Source: DASSUW01 sp963730535 (GTDB lineage: Bacteria > Actinomycetota > Thermoleophilia > Solirubrobacterales > Solirubrobacteraceae). From it: 64,000 nucleotides of DNA. The translations under genes and the position numbers were made by a program. Below the pieces are notes generated by a model that was given only the letters and a program-made list of their open reading frames with translations, had not been told where the DNA came from and did not search any database. This document shows, piece by piece, positions 42,122 to 50,098 of this stretch. The DNA lies in NCBI GenBank assembly GCA_963730535.1, contig CAVSRU010000005.1:186001-250000 (forward strand), given 5' to 3'. Numbering within the stretch: the stretch's first letter is position 1; every line of letters starts with the position of its first letter.

Positions 42122-43013
42122 GTGACGGCACCTCGACGAGGTCGAGGAGAAGCCGCAGGAGGTCGGCGACGATGCCGTCCTCGAATCGCACCTGCGGCCG
42201 GGTGAAGCGCACGACGCGCCAGCCCGCCGCGGTCAAGCGCGCATCCCGCGCGCGGTCGCGCTCGAACGCCTCGGCCGTGCCGTGGTGCGTCCGGCCGTCG
42301 GTCTCGACGATCAGCCGCGCGTCCGGCCACACGAAGTCGACCTCGAACCCCTCGACGTAGGTGTTCACCAGGGGCCGCGGGATGCCGTGGCGATCACACA
42401 GCTCGAGGAACTCGTCCTCGAGCGGGCTGCGGGTCGTCCTCTCCAGATCGTGCCGCTCGAGCACGTCGGCGAGGCGGGCGGCGCCGGGGTGGTCGGGATC
42501 GAGCGCGACGTCGAGCCGGAGCGCCTCGGCCATCTCGGCGGCCTTCTCCAGCGCGCGTCGCGGGACCGCGGTGGCGAGGTCCTGGAGGGTCCGCCCGGGC
42601 GTGGTGACGCGGATGCCGGCGTGCGTCGTCACCACCGGCGGCAGCCGAGGCCGATGCACGGCGATCGCCCGCGTGCTCCGAAACCCGCACGTACGGGGAA
42701 CGGTGACGTCGATCCTCGCCGCGTCGCTGCGATGGATGCCCCACAGGATCCCCGCGCTCCGGTGGCTGAGCACGGCGCCATCGCCGGCGGCGAGCACGGC
42801 CGCGAGGTAGCGCGCGTTGCGGTTGAGCACCGTGTGGCCGACCGCGTAGACGCCCACGTGAATGCGGTGCAGGCGGCCCGCCCGCACCCGCCGGGCGATC
42901 GCGTTCCGGTGAAAACCGAGCTCGTGGAGTTGGCCAACGCTGACGACCCCGTGCTGCGCCGAGGCGAGCCGGGCGAGGCGCTCATCGCGGCCTGGGGCTG
43001 CTGAGTCCCGCAT
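42087..43013 (-). CDS. AbiEi-like antitoxin N-terminus fused to DUF559/Vsr-like nuclease domain
   Basis: A 308-aa protein. Residues about 10-70 form a winged-helix AbiEi antitoxin-type domain (LARLASAQHGVVSVGQLHELGFHRNAIARRVRAGRLHRI), and residues about 205-295 a DUF559 domain with PD-(D/E)xK-like residues (GFEVDFVWPDARLIVETDGRTHH..ERDRARDARLTAAGWRVVRFT). Such orphan fusions are common in actinobacteria; function is not established. The ATG is in the loop of an 18-base inverted repeat (42992-43034). No AbiEii toxin gene is adjacent. Confidence 0.82.
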   Translation of the reverse strand: MRDSAAPGRDERLARLASAQHGVVSVGQLHELGFHRNAIARRVRAGRLHRIHVGVYAVGHTVLNRNARYLAAVLAAGDGAVLSHRSAGILWGIHRSDAARIDVTVPRTCGFRSTRAIAVHRPRLPPVVTTHAGIRVTTPGRTLQDLATAVPRRALEKAAEMAEALRLDVALDPDHPGAARLADVLERHDLERTTRSPLEDEFLELCDRHGIPRPLVNTYVEGFEVDFVWPDARLIVETDGRTHHGTAEAFERDRARDARLTAAGWRVVRFTRPQVRFEDGIVADLLRLLLDLVEVPSLSARSPSPSTL

Positions 43014-43034
43014 ACGGGGACTGAGCAGCCCCAG
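42992..43034. promoter_or_regulatory. 18-base inverted repeat with the AbiEi-like start codon in its loop
   Basis: CTGGGGCTGCTGAGTCCC (42992-43009) pairs with the complementary arm at 43017-43034 at 17 of 18 positions; the seven-base loop contains the ATG (43013-43011) of the minus-strand gene. AbiEi antitoxins are known to bind inverted repeats at their promoters, so this may be an autoregulatory operator; as RNA it would bury the region around the start. Confidence 0.55.
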
Positions 43035-43100
43035 CCCAAATCTCGCCCCCCTCCCGACCTCCCTTCAATGCCGAAGTTCCCCGATACCCTCACCCAACCA

Positions 43101-44417
43101 ATGAGGTTCCACGTCACCACCTTCGGCTGCCAGATGAACGAGCACGACTCCGAGCACATGAAGGGCATGCTCGAGTCCCTCGGCTACACGGAGGTGCCCA
43201 CGAGAGCCGAAGCCGACCTCATCCTCTTCAACACCTGCTCGATCCGCGAGAAGGCCGACGAGCGGTTCGTCGCCCATCTCCACGAGGCCAAGGTGCTCAA
43301 GAAGCGCGATCCGGAGCGGGTGATCGGGGTCGGCGGCTGCTGGGCGCAGTCGGTCAAGGACGAGGTCTTCCGCCAGTTCCCGTTCGTCGACGTGGCGTTC
43401 GGGCCGGGCCAGGTCCACAAGCTCGCCGAGTTCCTCACCAGCGACTCGCTGACCGCCCAGGGCTTCTTCGAGTTCGAGGGCTTCACCGGCCACCTGCCGC
43501 CCAAGCGCGCGCGGGACTTCCAGGCGTGGATGCAGATCTCGGTCGGCTGCAACTGCCGCTGCTCGTACTGCATCGTGCCGTCCACCCGAGGTCGCGAGGT
43601 CAGCCGCCCACTCCAAGAGCTCGTCGCAGAGGCGCGCCGCACCGCCGCCGAGGGCGTCAAAGAGCTCACCCTCCTGGGCCAGAACGTCAACTCCTACGGC
43701 CGCGACCTCAGGCCCGACCGGGCGAGCTTCGCCGAGCTGCTGCACGCGCTCGATGCCGTCGACGGCCTCGACCGCATCCGCTACACGAGCCCGCATCCCA
43801 AGGACATGCGCGAGGACGTGATCCTCGCCCACGCGGATCTGAAGAGCGTCTGCGAGCACATCCACCTGCCGCTGCAGTCCGGCTCGTCGCGCATCCTCAA
43901 GGCCATGCGCCGCACGTACGACCGCGGTCGCTACATGGATCGCGTCGCGCTGATCCGCGAGCACGTCCCCGACTGCGCTCTGACAACCGACATCATCGTC
44001 GGCTTCCCGGGGGAGACGGAGGCGGACTTCGAGGAGACGCTGCAGGTCGCCGAGGAGGTCGGCTACGACGGCGCCTTCACCTTCATCTACTCGCCGCGCC
44101 GCGGCACCGAGGCGGCGACACTCACCGACGACTTCATTCCCCACGACGTCGCCGTGGAGCGTATGGAGCGCCTCGTCGAGGTCGTCCAGCGCCGCGCTCG
44201 CGAGCGGGCGCAACGGTTCGTCGGCCGTACGCTCGACGTCCTCGTCGAGGGCACCTCCCGGACCGACGCCAGCCGCCTCCGCGGCCGCACCCGCCACAAC
44301 AAGGTCGTCAACTTCGACGGCCTCGCGTCGCCGGGGGAGATCGTGCCGGTCACGATCGCGGGCGCCACCAGCCAGACGCTCACGGGCGAGATGTCACTGC
44401 TCGCCCGCGCCGGCTGA
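43101..44417 (+). CDS. miaB: tRNA-2-methylthio-N6-dimethylallyladenosine synthase MiaB
   Basis: MiaB is a radical SAM methylthiotransferase that modifies A37 of tRNA after MiaA. The 438-aa protein has an UPF0004 domain (FHVTTFGCQMNEHDS, Cys also in FNTCSIREKA and GVGGCWAQ), radical SAM motif CNCRCSYC (C-x3-C-x2-C, about 154-161) and a TRAM domain at the end. The start at 43101 matches where homologues begin; ATG 43068 is in frame but adds an unconserved tail. Neither has a strong ribosome site. miaA is 4.8 kb downstream. Confidence 0.94.
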   Translation: MRFHVTTFGCQMNEHDSEHMKGMLESLGYTEVPTRAEADLILFNTCSIREKADERFVAHLHEAKVLKKRDPERVIGVGGCWAQSVKDEVFRQFPFVDVAFGPGQVHKLAEFLTSDSLTAQGFFEFEGFTGHLPPKRARDFQAWMQISVGCNCRCSYCIVPSTRGREVSRPLQELVAEARRTAAEGVKELTLLGQNVNSYGRDLRPDRASFAELLHALDAVDGLDRIRYTSPHPKDMREDVILAHADLKSVCEHIHLPLQSGSSRILKAMRRTYDRGRYMDRVALIREHVPDCALTTDIIVGFPGETEADFEETLQVAEEVGYDGAFTFIYSPRRGTEAATLTDDFIPHDVAVERMERLVEVVQRRARERAQRFVGRTLDVLVEGTSRTDASRLRGRTRHNKVVNFDGLASPGEIVPVTIAGATSQTLTGEMSLLARAG

Positions 44418-44531
44418 CTCCCGAGCGCTCGGATGACCTCGACCCGTCCGTCGAGCCGCGCACGCTGGAGCAGCTCAGACGGGCGCTCGACAAGGGCTGA
44501 ATAGACCGACGCAGCGTCAGTTTACGGACTC

Positions 44532-44570
44532 ACATCACCGTTCCGAGACACTGATCGGAAAAAGTGATGT
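44532..44570 (+). other. Nested inverted repeat downstream of miaB
   Basis: ACATCAC..GTGATGT (outer arms) encloses TTCCGA..TCGGAA (inner arms) around GACACTGA. The region 44510-44600 is much richer in A/T than its surroundings. The structure could be a terminator for miaB without a T-run, or a regulatory site for the secreted protein at 44667. Between the miaB stop and this site no gene is supported. Confidence 0.4.
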
Positions 44571-44666
44571 TTGGATTGCCAACCCCCGGGCAAATGTTCT
44601 TCTCAGTAACAGCGTGCTGCGCCGGGCACCCCGTCCGGAGCGGCCTTCCCAGGAGGTGGCGGGTCC

Positions 44667-45959
44667 TTGTCCGAGGCAACGTCTGCGAGCCGACGTGCTC
44701 GCGTTGTCGTTCATTCCGTTGCGACGCTCTGCGTCGCCGCGTTCGCCGGCGCGCTGAGCGCCGCACCCGCCCTTGCGCAGGCCGACAACTGCCGGGCGAG
44801 CGCCTCGCGCTTTTCGGCCCCGCCCACGGCGACCTCTGAGCCGGTGATCGCCAACCCGGACGGCTCGCCGTGCCGGACCGACGCCCGCGCGCCGGCCGAC
44901 GCGGCCCCGGCAGGCCCGCTCAACGTCACCGAGCCGTCCGCGCAGACCCGCCGCGGCAACGGTGTCCTCGCTGCCAGCGCGAGCGTCAAATCGTCGCAGC
45001 TGATTCTTGGCACGTCCGCGATCACCACAGGCGTGGTGACGTCCAGCCAGGTCGTCTCCTGCACGAATGGCGTGTCGACCGCGTCCGGCAGCTCGCGTGT
45101 CGATGGCCTCGTGATCGGCGGCAACCCGGTCGACATCATCGCCGACCGCCCGTTCGACCAGACCATCGGCGCAGTGCGCATCCGTGCCAACCAATACGAC
45201 GGCACCACGCGCACCGCGCTGATCCTTGATTTCGGCGGAGCGCAGACGGTGATCGGGGAGGCAACCGCTGCGGGTGACGCGTGCGCCACGCTCAGCGACG
45301 ACGACGACAACCCCGGCGGCCGGATCTGCCCCCAGGGCGCGACCTACGACGTCGCGCGCAACGTCTGCGTCATCTATGAGCCGTCCGAGCCCGGCGGCGT
45401 GATCATCGTCGGCGCGACGTACCAGGGTCCGTCCGGCGGGACCGTGATCTCCCTGTTCGACGCCCGCCAGATGGCGAACCGCGGCGAGCTCCCCAAGAGC
45501 CGCTGCCTGCGCGGCTCCGGCCCGCGCTTCGTGGTGCTCGGCACGAACCGCTCCGACCGCATCACGGGCACCAACCGGCGTGACCGGATCATGGCCCTCG
45601 GCGGCAACGACCACGTCGACGGCGGCCGCAACGCCGACTGCCTCGACGGGAACCGGGGCCACGACCGGGTCGCCGGCGGGCTGGGCGACGATCGCCTCTT
45701 CGGTCAGGGCGGCCGTGACAAGCTGACCGGCGGCCTCGGCAACGACCGCCTCTACGGCGGCGCCGCGGCCGACTCGCTGAACACCGGCTTCGGGCGAGAC
45801 TACGCGAGCGCGGGTGCGGGCAACGACCGGGTCAACGCCGCGTCCGCGGGCCGGCCCGCCAAGCGACTGCTTGGCGGCAAGGGCCGCGATCGGGTGTGGG
45901 TCAACCGCAACGAGCTCCGCCGCTACAGCGGCTTCGAGATCACCCGCACGTTCCGTTAG
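44667..45959 (+). CDS. Secreted protein with RTX-type calcium-binding repeats
   Basis: A 430-aa exported protein. A long signal peptide (about 1-38, ending ALAQA) precedes a Ser/Thr/Ala-rich beta domain (about 85-205) of the choice-of-anchor-like kind and a C-terminal array of hemolysin-type repeats (about 300-400: GGNDHVDGG, GGLGDDRLFGQGGRDKL, GGLGNDRLYGG, GAGNDRV), a calcium-dependent beta-roll. Start TTG has an AGGAGG ribosome site ten bases upstream. Role outside the cell (adhesion or surface layer) is unknown; no type I secretion genes are adjacent. Confidence 0.82.
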   Translation: MSEATSASRRARVVVHSVATLCVAAFAGALSAAPALAQADNCRASASRFSAPPTATSEPVIANPDGSPCRTDARAPADAAPAGPLNVTEPSAQTRRGNGVLAASASVKSSQLILGTSAITTGVVTSSQVVSCTNGVSTASGSSRVDGLVIGGNPVDIIADRPFDQTIGAVRIRANQYDGTTRTALILDFGGAQTVIGEATAAGDACATLSDDDDNPGGRICPQGATYDVARNVCVIYEPSEPGGVIIVGATYQGPSGGTVISLFDARQMANRGELPKSRCLRGSGPRFVVLGTNRSDRITGTNRRDRIMALGGNDHVDGGRNADCLDGNRGHDRVAGGLGDDRLFGQGGRDKLTGGLGNDRLYGGAAADSLNTGFGRDYASAGAGNDRVNAASAGRPAKRLLGGKGRDRVWVNRNELRRYSGFEITRTFR

Positions 45960-46022
45960 CTCTCTCCCCAGGGACGCCGGGCGGGGTGAGGCCCCGCCCG
46001 GCGCTCCCGTCCGGCCGGTATG

Positions 46023-46036
46023 CGAACATGTGTTCG
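46023..46036. promoter_or_regulatory. SOS-box-like palindrome at the radical SAM gene start
   Basis: CGAACATGTGTTCG is a perfect 14-base palindrome and matches the actinobacterial LexA box core CGAAC-N4-GTTCG. It ends on the first base of the preferred GTG start, so LexA-type binding here would block initiation of a leaderless or near-leaderless transcript. Confidence 0.6.
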
Positions 46037-47073
46037 TGCGCTGGCAATCCCAGAGCGTCGAAGCCGAGACGGAGGCCCGCCTCCCGGGCTTCAGCGACGA
46101 CGTCGTCGTCCGCCGCTTCAACGCGCCCGAGGCACTCGACACCCGGTTCCACGAGATCCGGACCAAGTCCGCGATCAACCGCGTCCCGGACGCCTCCAGG
46201 CTCCCGTTCGCCTGGACGGTGAATCCCTACAGGGGCTGCAGTCATGCGTGCTCTTACTGCTTCGCTCGCCCCACGCATGAGTATCTGGACTTCGACGCGG
46301 GCCGGGACTTCGAGCGCGAGATCGTGGTGAAGGTCAACGTGCCGGAGGTGCTGCGAGCGGAGCTGGGGCGGCCGTCGTGGGGGAGGGAGCACATCGCCCT
46401 CGGCACGAACACCGACCCGTATCAGTGGGTCGAGGGCCGCTACAAGCTGATGCGCGGCGTCTGGGAGGCGATGCGGGACTTCGCGAACCCGTGCTCGATC
46501 CTCACGAAGTCGCCGCTCGTGCTGCGCGACGCGGATCTGCTCTGCGAGATCGCCGACCGCACGGGGGTGAGCGCGTGCCTGTCGGTGCCGACGCTCGACG
46601 AGAAGGCCTGGCGGGCGACCGAGCCGCACACGCCGCATCCGCGGGCCCGGCTCGAGGCGGTGGCCGAGCTCAACCGCCTCGGGATCCCCACCGGCATCCT
46701 GATCGCGCCGCTCATGCCTGGGATCAACGACGCGCCGGAGCAGGTCGAGCGGATCGTCGCGCTCGCGACCGAGGCCGGAGCGGTGCACATCGGCGGCCAG
46801 ACGTTGTTCCTGCGGGGCTCGGTCAAGGACGTCTTCTTCGCGTGGCTGCGCGAGCACCGGCCCGATCTCCTCGAGCGCTACGAGAAGCTCTACGCGCGCG
46901 GCGCGTACCTGCCCGCGGACGAGCGCCGGACGATCGAGGTGGCCGCCGGCGCTCCGTGGGCCCGGCACACGTACGCGGATCGGTTCCGGCACCGCCGCGG
47001 CGGCGGCCGCGGGCGATCGCCGCGTGCCCGGGAGGAGGTGGTGCGGCCGGCGCAGCAGCAGCCGCTCTTCTGA
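46036..47073 (+). CDS. Radical SAM protein, Rv2578c/SplB-like
   Basis: A 345-aa radical SAM enzyme. The cluster motif C-x3-C-x2-C is in YRGCSHACSYCFARPTHEYL (about 74-84), and NTDPYQWVEGRYKLMRG and GQTLFLRGSVKDVFFAWL are shared with mycobacterial Rv2578c-type proteins, which are relatives of spore photoproduct lyase. The reaction is not established. GTG 46036 gives the expected VRWQ.. N-terminus; GTG 46030 is an in-frame alternative. The palindrome before it suggests DNA-damage induction. Confidence 0.85.
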   Translation: MRWQSQSVEAETEARLPGFSDDVVVRRFNAPEALDTRFHEIRTKSAINRVPDASRLPFAWTVNPYRGCSHACSYCFARPTHEYLDFDAGRDFEREIVVKVNVPEVLRAELGRPSWGREHIALGTNTDPYQWVEGRYKLMRGVWEAMRDFANPCSILTKSPLVLRDADLLCEIADRTGVSACLSVPTLDEKAWRATEPHTPHPRARLEAVAELNRLGIPTGILIAPLMPGINDAPEQVERIVALATEAGAVHIGGQTLFLRGSVKDVFFAWLREHRPDLLERYEKLYARGAYLPADERRTIEVAAGAPWARHTYADRFRHRRGGGRGRSPRAREEVVRPAQQQPLF

Positions 47074-47087
47074 ACGACGGCACCGCC

Positions 47088-47136
47088 GCCCGACCGGGAG
47101 TCGCGGTCGGCGCCCGACCGGGACGTCGGGGTCGGC
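47088..47136. repeat. Two tandem hairpin units between convergent genes
   Basis: GCCCGACCGGGA occurs at 47088-47099 and 47112-47123 (24-base period). Each CCGACC is followed by GGTCGG (47105-47110, 47130-47135), giving two consecutive stem-loops. They fill the gap between the radical SAM gene and the convergent SDR gene and may serve as a bidirectional terminator. Confidence 0.4.
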
Positions 47137-47166
47137 GACCGCGTGCCCGTCTACCGTGACGACCGG

Positions 47167-47958
47167 CTAGCGCTTGGCGCGCTGGCCGGTCTCCATCTCC
47201 GACGCGACCTGGTCGGCCCCGAGCCGGCGCTGCACGTTCTTCGCGAGCTCCGGCGCGAACGCGGCGATCGTGGTCCCGAGCCGCATCGCGAGCGGCGCGA
47301 CGTCGACCTCGGCGCGATTGCGCTCGACCGCCGAGACCACGGCGCCGGCGACGTCCTCGGGCGTCTTGGTGCCCACGTAGCCCGGCAGCTTCGCGCCCGC
47401 CTCGTGAAACATGCCGGCGTCGCGGATGAAGCCGGGGAAGATGGTCGAGACGCCGACGCCGCGTGGCCGCAGGTCCTCCCGCAGCCCCTGCGCGAAACCG
47501 CGCAGGCCGAACTTGGTCGCCGCGTAGATCGACGTCCGGACGGTTCCGGTCTTGCCGCTGAGCGACGAGATGAACACGATGTGGCCGCCGCCGCGCTCGG
47601 CCATGCCCTCACACATCAGGCGGGCGAGGACGATCGGGGCGCGCAGGTTGACGTCGATGGCCCGGTCGATCTCCTCGAGGGTGAACGACTCGATGCGGCC
47701 GCTGCCCGGGTTCCCCGCGCTCGCCACCAGCACATCGACGGGTCCGGCCTCCTCGACGAGCCGCAGCAGCGACTCGCGGTCGCTGAGGTCACATGCCAGC
47801 GCCCGCCCGCCGGTCTCGGCGGCCAGCGGCTCGAGCACCTCGACCCGCCGCGCCGTGAGCACGACGCGCGCTCCGCGCTGCACGAGCGCGCGCGCGATCG
47901 CCTGCCCGAGCCCGCCGCTCGCGCCGGTCACGAGAGCTGTGCGTCCCCCGAGGTTCAT
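47167..47958 (-). CDS. Short-chain dehydrogenase/reductase
   Basis: A 263-aa classical SDR. The NAD(P)-binding TGASGGLGQAIA is at 11-22, NAG-like segment ASAGNPGSG near 83, catalytic Ser in FISSLSGKTG and Tyr-Lys in YAATKFG. It oxidises or reduces an alcohol/ketone; the substrate is unknown. The ATG is clear. It is followed on the same strand by nothing; the FIST gene lies upstream with a 31-base gap and could be co-transcribed. Confidence 0.88.
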   Translation of the reverse strand: MNLGGRTALVTGASGGLGQAIARALVQRGARVVLTARRVEVLEPLAAETGGRALACDLSDRESLLRLVEEAGPVDVLVASAGNPGSGRIESFTLEEIDRAIDVNLRAPIVLARLMCEGMAERGGGHIVFISSLSGKTGTVRTSIYAATKFGLRGFAQGLREDLRPRGVGVSTIFPGFIRDAGMFHEAGAKLPGYVGTKTPEDVAGAVVSAVERNRAEVDVAPLAMRLGTTIAAFAPELAKNVQRRLGADQVASEMETGQRAKR

Positions 47959-47989
47959 TTCGCCACTCTGTCATGCGGAGCGACCGCAT

Positions 47990-49153
47990 TCACGCGAAGA
48001 CCGCGACGGTGGCGGTGAAGCCGTGGAGGAACGTCTCGCCGCCGACGGGGCCGATCTCGCCGGCGGCGAAGAAGCCCGCGGCCGGGGCTCCGGCGAGCTC
48101 GTGGGCCACGGTCTCGGCGTCGTGGTCGGCGTAGCCGAACAGGCCGCGCCCGCGGCCGTTGCACGCGAACACCAGCGCGCCGGCGGGCGTGCGGCCGCCG
48201 AGCGCCCGCATGCGCACGCCGAGCGCCTCGCGGAGGTCGCGGTCGGCGCTCTCGGCGTCGCGGGCGTGGAGGCGTACGACCTGGCCGGGGTGGACGTCGG
48301 CGGCGACCGCCACCTTGCCGGTCTCCGGATCGGCGCCCACGAGGCCGCGCACGAGGAAGTCGCCCTGCACGTACTCGGGCTTGTTGGTCTCGACCACGAT
48401 GCCCATGAGCAGCCCGCCCTGGACGAGGGCGAGGTCCTCCTCCGGCAGCGCCTCGATCGTCTCGCGCAGCTTGTCGAGCGCCGGCTTGCCCGCCAGCTCG
48501 TTGATCACATGGCCGTCGGCGTCCGTGATCGTCAGCTCGGGACCGATCGGCGCCGCGCCCTGCGAGACGCACGGCAGCACCTCGACGCCGTCGAGCCGCA
48601 CGCCGACGGCGCCCTCGTCGACGACGCGGTCGCCGGCGAACAGCGCGGTCGTCCCGCCCGCCGTGCGCGCGGAGGCGAGCCCGCCGATGAGCGGGACCGC
48701 CGGGGCGGCGTGCGAGAGGAAGCGCAGCACCGCGTCGGTCGGGAAGGTCGCCGGATCGGCGAGCAGGATCGCGCCCGCGGCGCCCTCGAGGTCGACCATC
48801 CCGGCGAGCGCTCCCGTGCCCTCCTCGATCTCCTCGACCATCGCGTGGAAGACCGTCGCGGTGCCGCCGTCGAGGTGCGCGGCCCAGACGGTCACGGCGG
48901 TCCCGTGCTCGACCTCCCGCCGCGCGCCGATCACTCCGCCGGCCGCGCAGCCGGCGAGCTGCGAGGGGGCGAGCGCCTCGTGGACGGCCTCGAGCACCGC
49001 CTCGGGCGCCGCCAAGTGCGAGCCCGAGGCGAACACGATCGCCAGATCGCACGGGAACTCGCGCAGCCCGTCGCGCGCCGTCAGCGCGGCCTCGAGCGCC
49101 CCCGCCCGCGGATCGGGGCTCGTCGACAGGCCCGTGCCGATGCGCAACGCCAT
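47990..49153 (-). CDS. FIST N/C domain protein (probable small-ligand sensor)
   Basis: A 387-aa soluble protein with FIST N-terminal (about 25-205; LAIVFASGSHLAAPEAVLEAVHEAL, AGCAAGGVIGARREVEHG) and C-terminal (about 220-375; NELAGKPALDKLRE, ALVFACNGRGRGLFGYADHDAE, GFFAAGEIGPVGGETFLHGFTAT) domains. FIST proteins are thought to bind small molecules such as amino acids and feed signalling systems. No signalling domain is fused here. It is divergent from miaA with only 45 bases between starts. Confidence 0.88.
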   Translation of the reverse strand: MALRIGTGLSTSPDPRAGALEAALTARDGLREFPCDLAIVFASGSHLAAPEAVLEAVHEALAPSQLAGCAAGGVIGARREVEHGTAVTVWAAHLDGGTATVFHAMVEEIEEGTGALAGMVDLEGAAGAILLADPATFPTDAVLRFLSHAAPAVPLIGGLASARTAGGTTALFAGDRVVDEGAVGVRLDGVEVLPCVSQGAAPIGPELTITDADGHVINELAGKPALDKLRETIEALPEEDLALVQGGLLMGIVVETNKPEYVQGDFLVRGLVGADPETGKVAVAADVHPGQVVRLHARDAESADRDLREALGVRMRALGGRTPAGALVFACNGRGRGLFGYADHDAETVAHELAGAPAAGFFAAGEIGPVGGETFLHGFTATVAVFA

Positions 49154-49198
49154 CGAGGACGACGATACCCCTCAGCCGACCGCCCTCATACTCGTCGC

Positions 49199-50098
49199 GT
49201 GCGCCCAACGGTCCTCGCCATCTTCGGCCCCACCGGCGTGGGGAAGACCGCGGTCGCCATCGCGCTGGCCGCGCGGCTCCGCGCGGACGGGGAGGAGCCG
49301 GTGGCGGTGTCGGCCGACGCGCTCCAGGTCTACCGCGGGCTGGAGACCCTCACCGGGGCGGCCACGCCGCAGGAGCAGGAGCAGCTCGAGCACCGGTTGC
49401 TCGCGTTCCTGGACGCCGACGCGCCGTTCAGTGCCGGCCAGTACGCCCAGCTGGCGCATCGCGAGATCGACTCGCTGCTGGCCGCCGGGCGGCGCCCGAT
49501 CGTCGTGGGCGGCACCGGGCTCTACCTGCGCGCGGCGCTCGCCGAGCTGGACCTTCGCCCGCCGGTCGCCACGGCGATCCGCCGGCGGCGCCGACAGCAG
49601 CTCGAGGAGCACGGCGCCGCCGCCCTGCACCGCGAGCTCGCCGCCCGCGCCCCCAAGGCGGCCGCCACCGTGAAGCCCGGCGACAGCCAGCGGATCGTCC
49701 GCGCCCTCGAGCTGCTCGACGCCGGCCACGGGCCTCCCGCGGGCGACCAGCTGTGGACGTCGGCCACGCGCCACCCGACCCTCCTGGCCGGCCTCACGAT
49801 GGAACGGAACGCGCTCAAGCGGCGGATCGACGCCCGCATCGACGCCATGCTCGCCGCCGGCGCCGCCGGGGAGGTGCGGGCGGCCGCTGCCCGCGGCACC
49901 TCGCCGACCGTCAGCAAGGCGCTGGGGTTCCGCGAGCTGCTCGACGGCGACGTCGAGGCGATGCGCCGCAGCACGCACCGCTACACGCGCCGGCAGCTGA
50001 CGTGGATGCGCAAGCTCCCCGGCGTCAACCTCGTCGACGTCACCGACCGCGAGCCGGAGGACGTCGCGGCCGAGATCCACCGCGCCCTGAGAGCATGA
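49199..50098 (+). CDS. miaA: tRNA dimethylallyltransferase MiaA
   Basis: MiaA adds a dimethylallyl group to A37 of tRNAs reading UNN codons, preparing the substrate of MiaB. The 299-aa protein has P-loop GPTGVGKT near 9-16, VSADALQVYRGLETLTGAAT, VVGGTGLYLRA, and RYTRRQLTWMRK at the end. GTG start. Its stop overlaps the dapF start (ATGA), the miaA-dapF order seen in actinobacteria. Confidence 0.95.
   Translation: MRPTVLAIFGPTGVGKTAVAIALAARLRADGEEPVAVSADALQVYRGLETLTGAATPQEQEQLEHRLLAFLDADAPFSAGQYAQLAHREIDSLLAAGRRPIVVGGTGLYLRAALAELDLRPPVATAIRRRRRQQLEEHGAAALHRELAARAPKAAATVKPGDSQRIVRALELLDAGHGPPAGDQLWTSATRHPTLLAGLTMERNALKRRIDARIDAMLAAGAAGEVRAAAARGTSPTVSKALGFRELLDGDVEAMRRSTHRYTRRQLTWMRKLPGVNLVDVTDREPEDVAAEIHRALRA

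Noticed and set aside
44414..44500. 28-codon frame after miaB starting at CTG (TPERSDDLDPSVEPRTLEQLRRALDKG)
   Set aside because: Too short to support without homologues; the CTGA overlap alone is not evidence because any C before TGA creates it.
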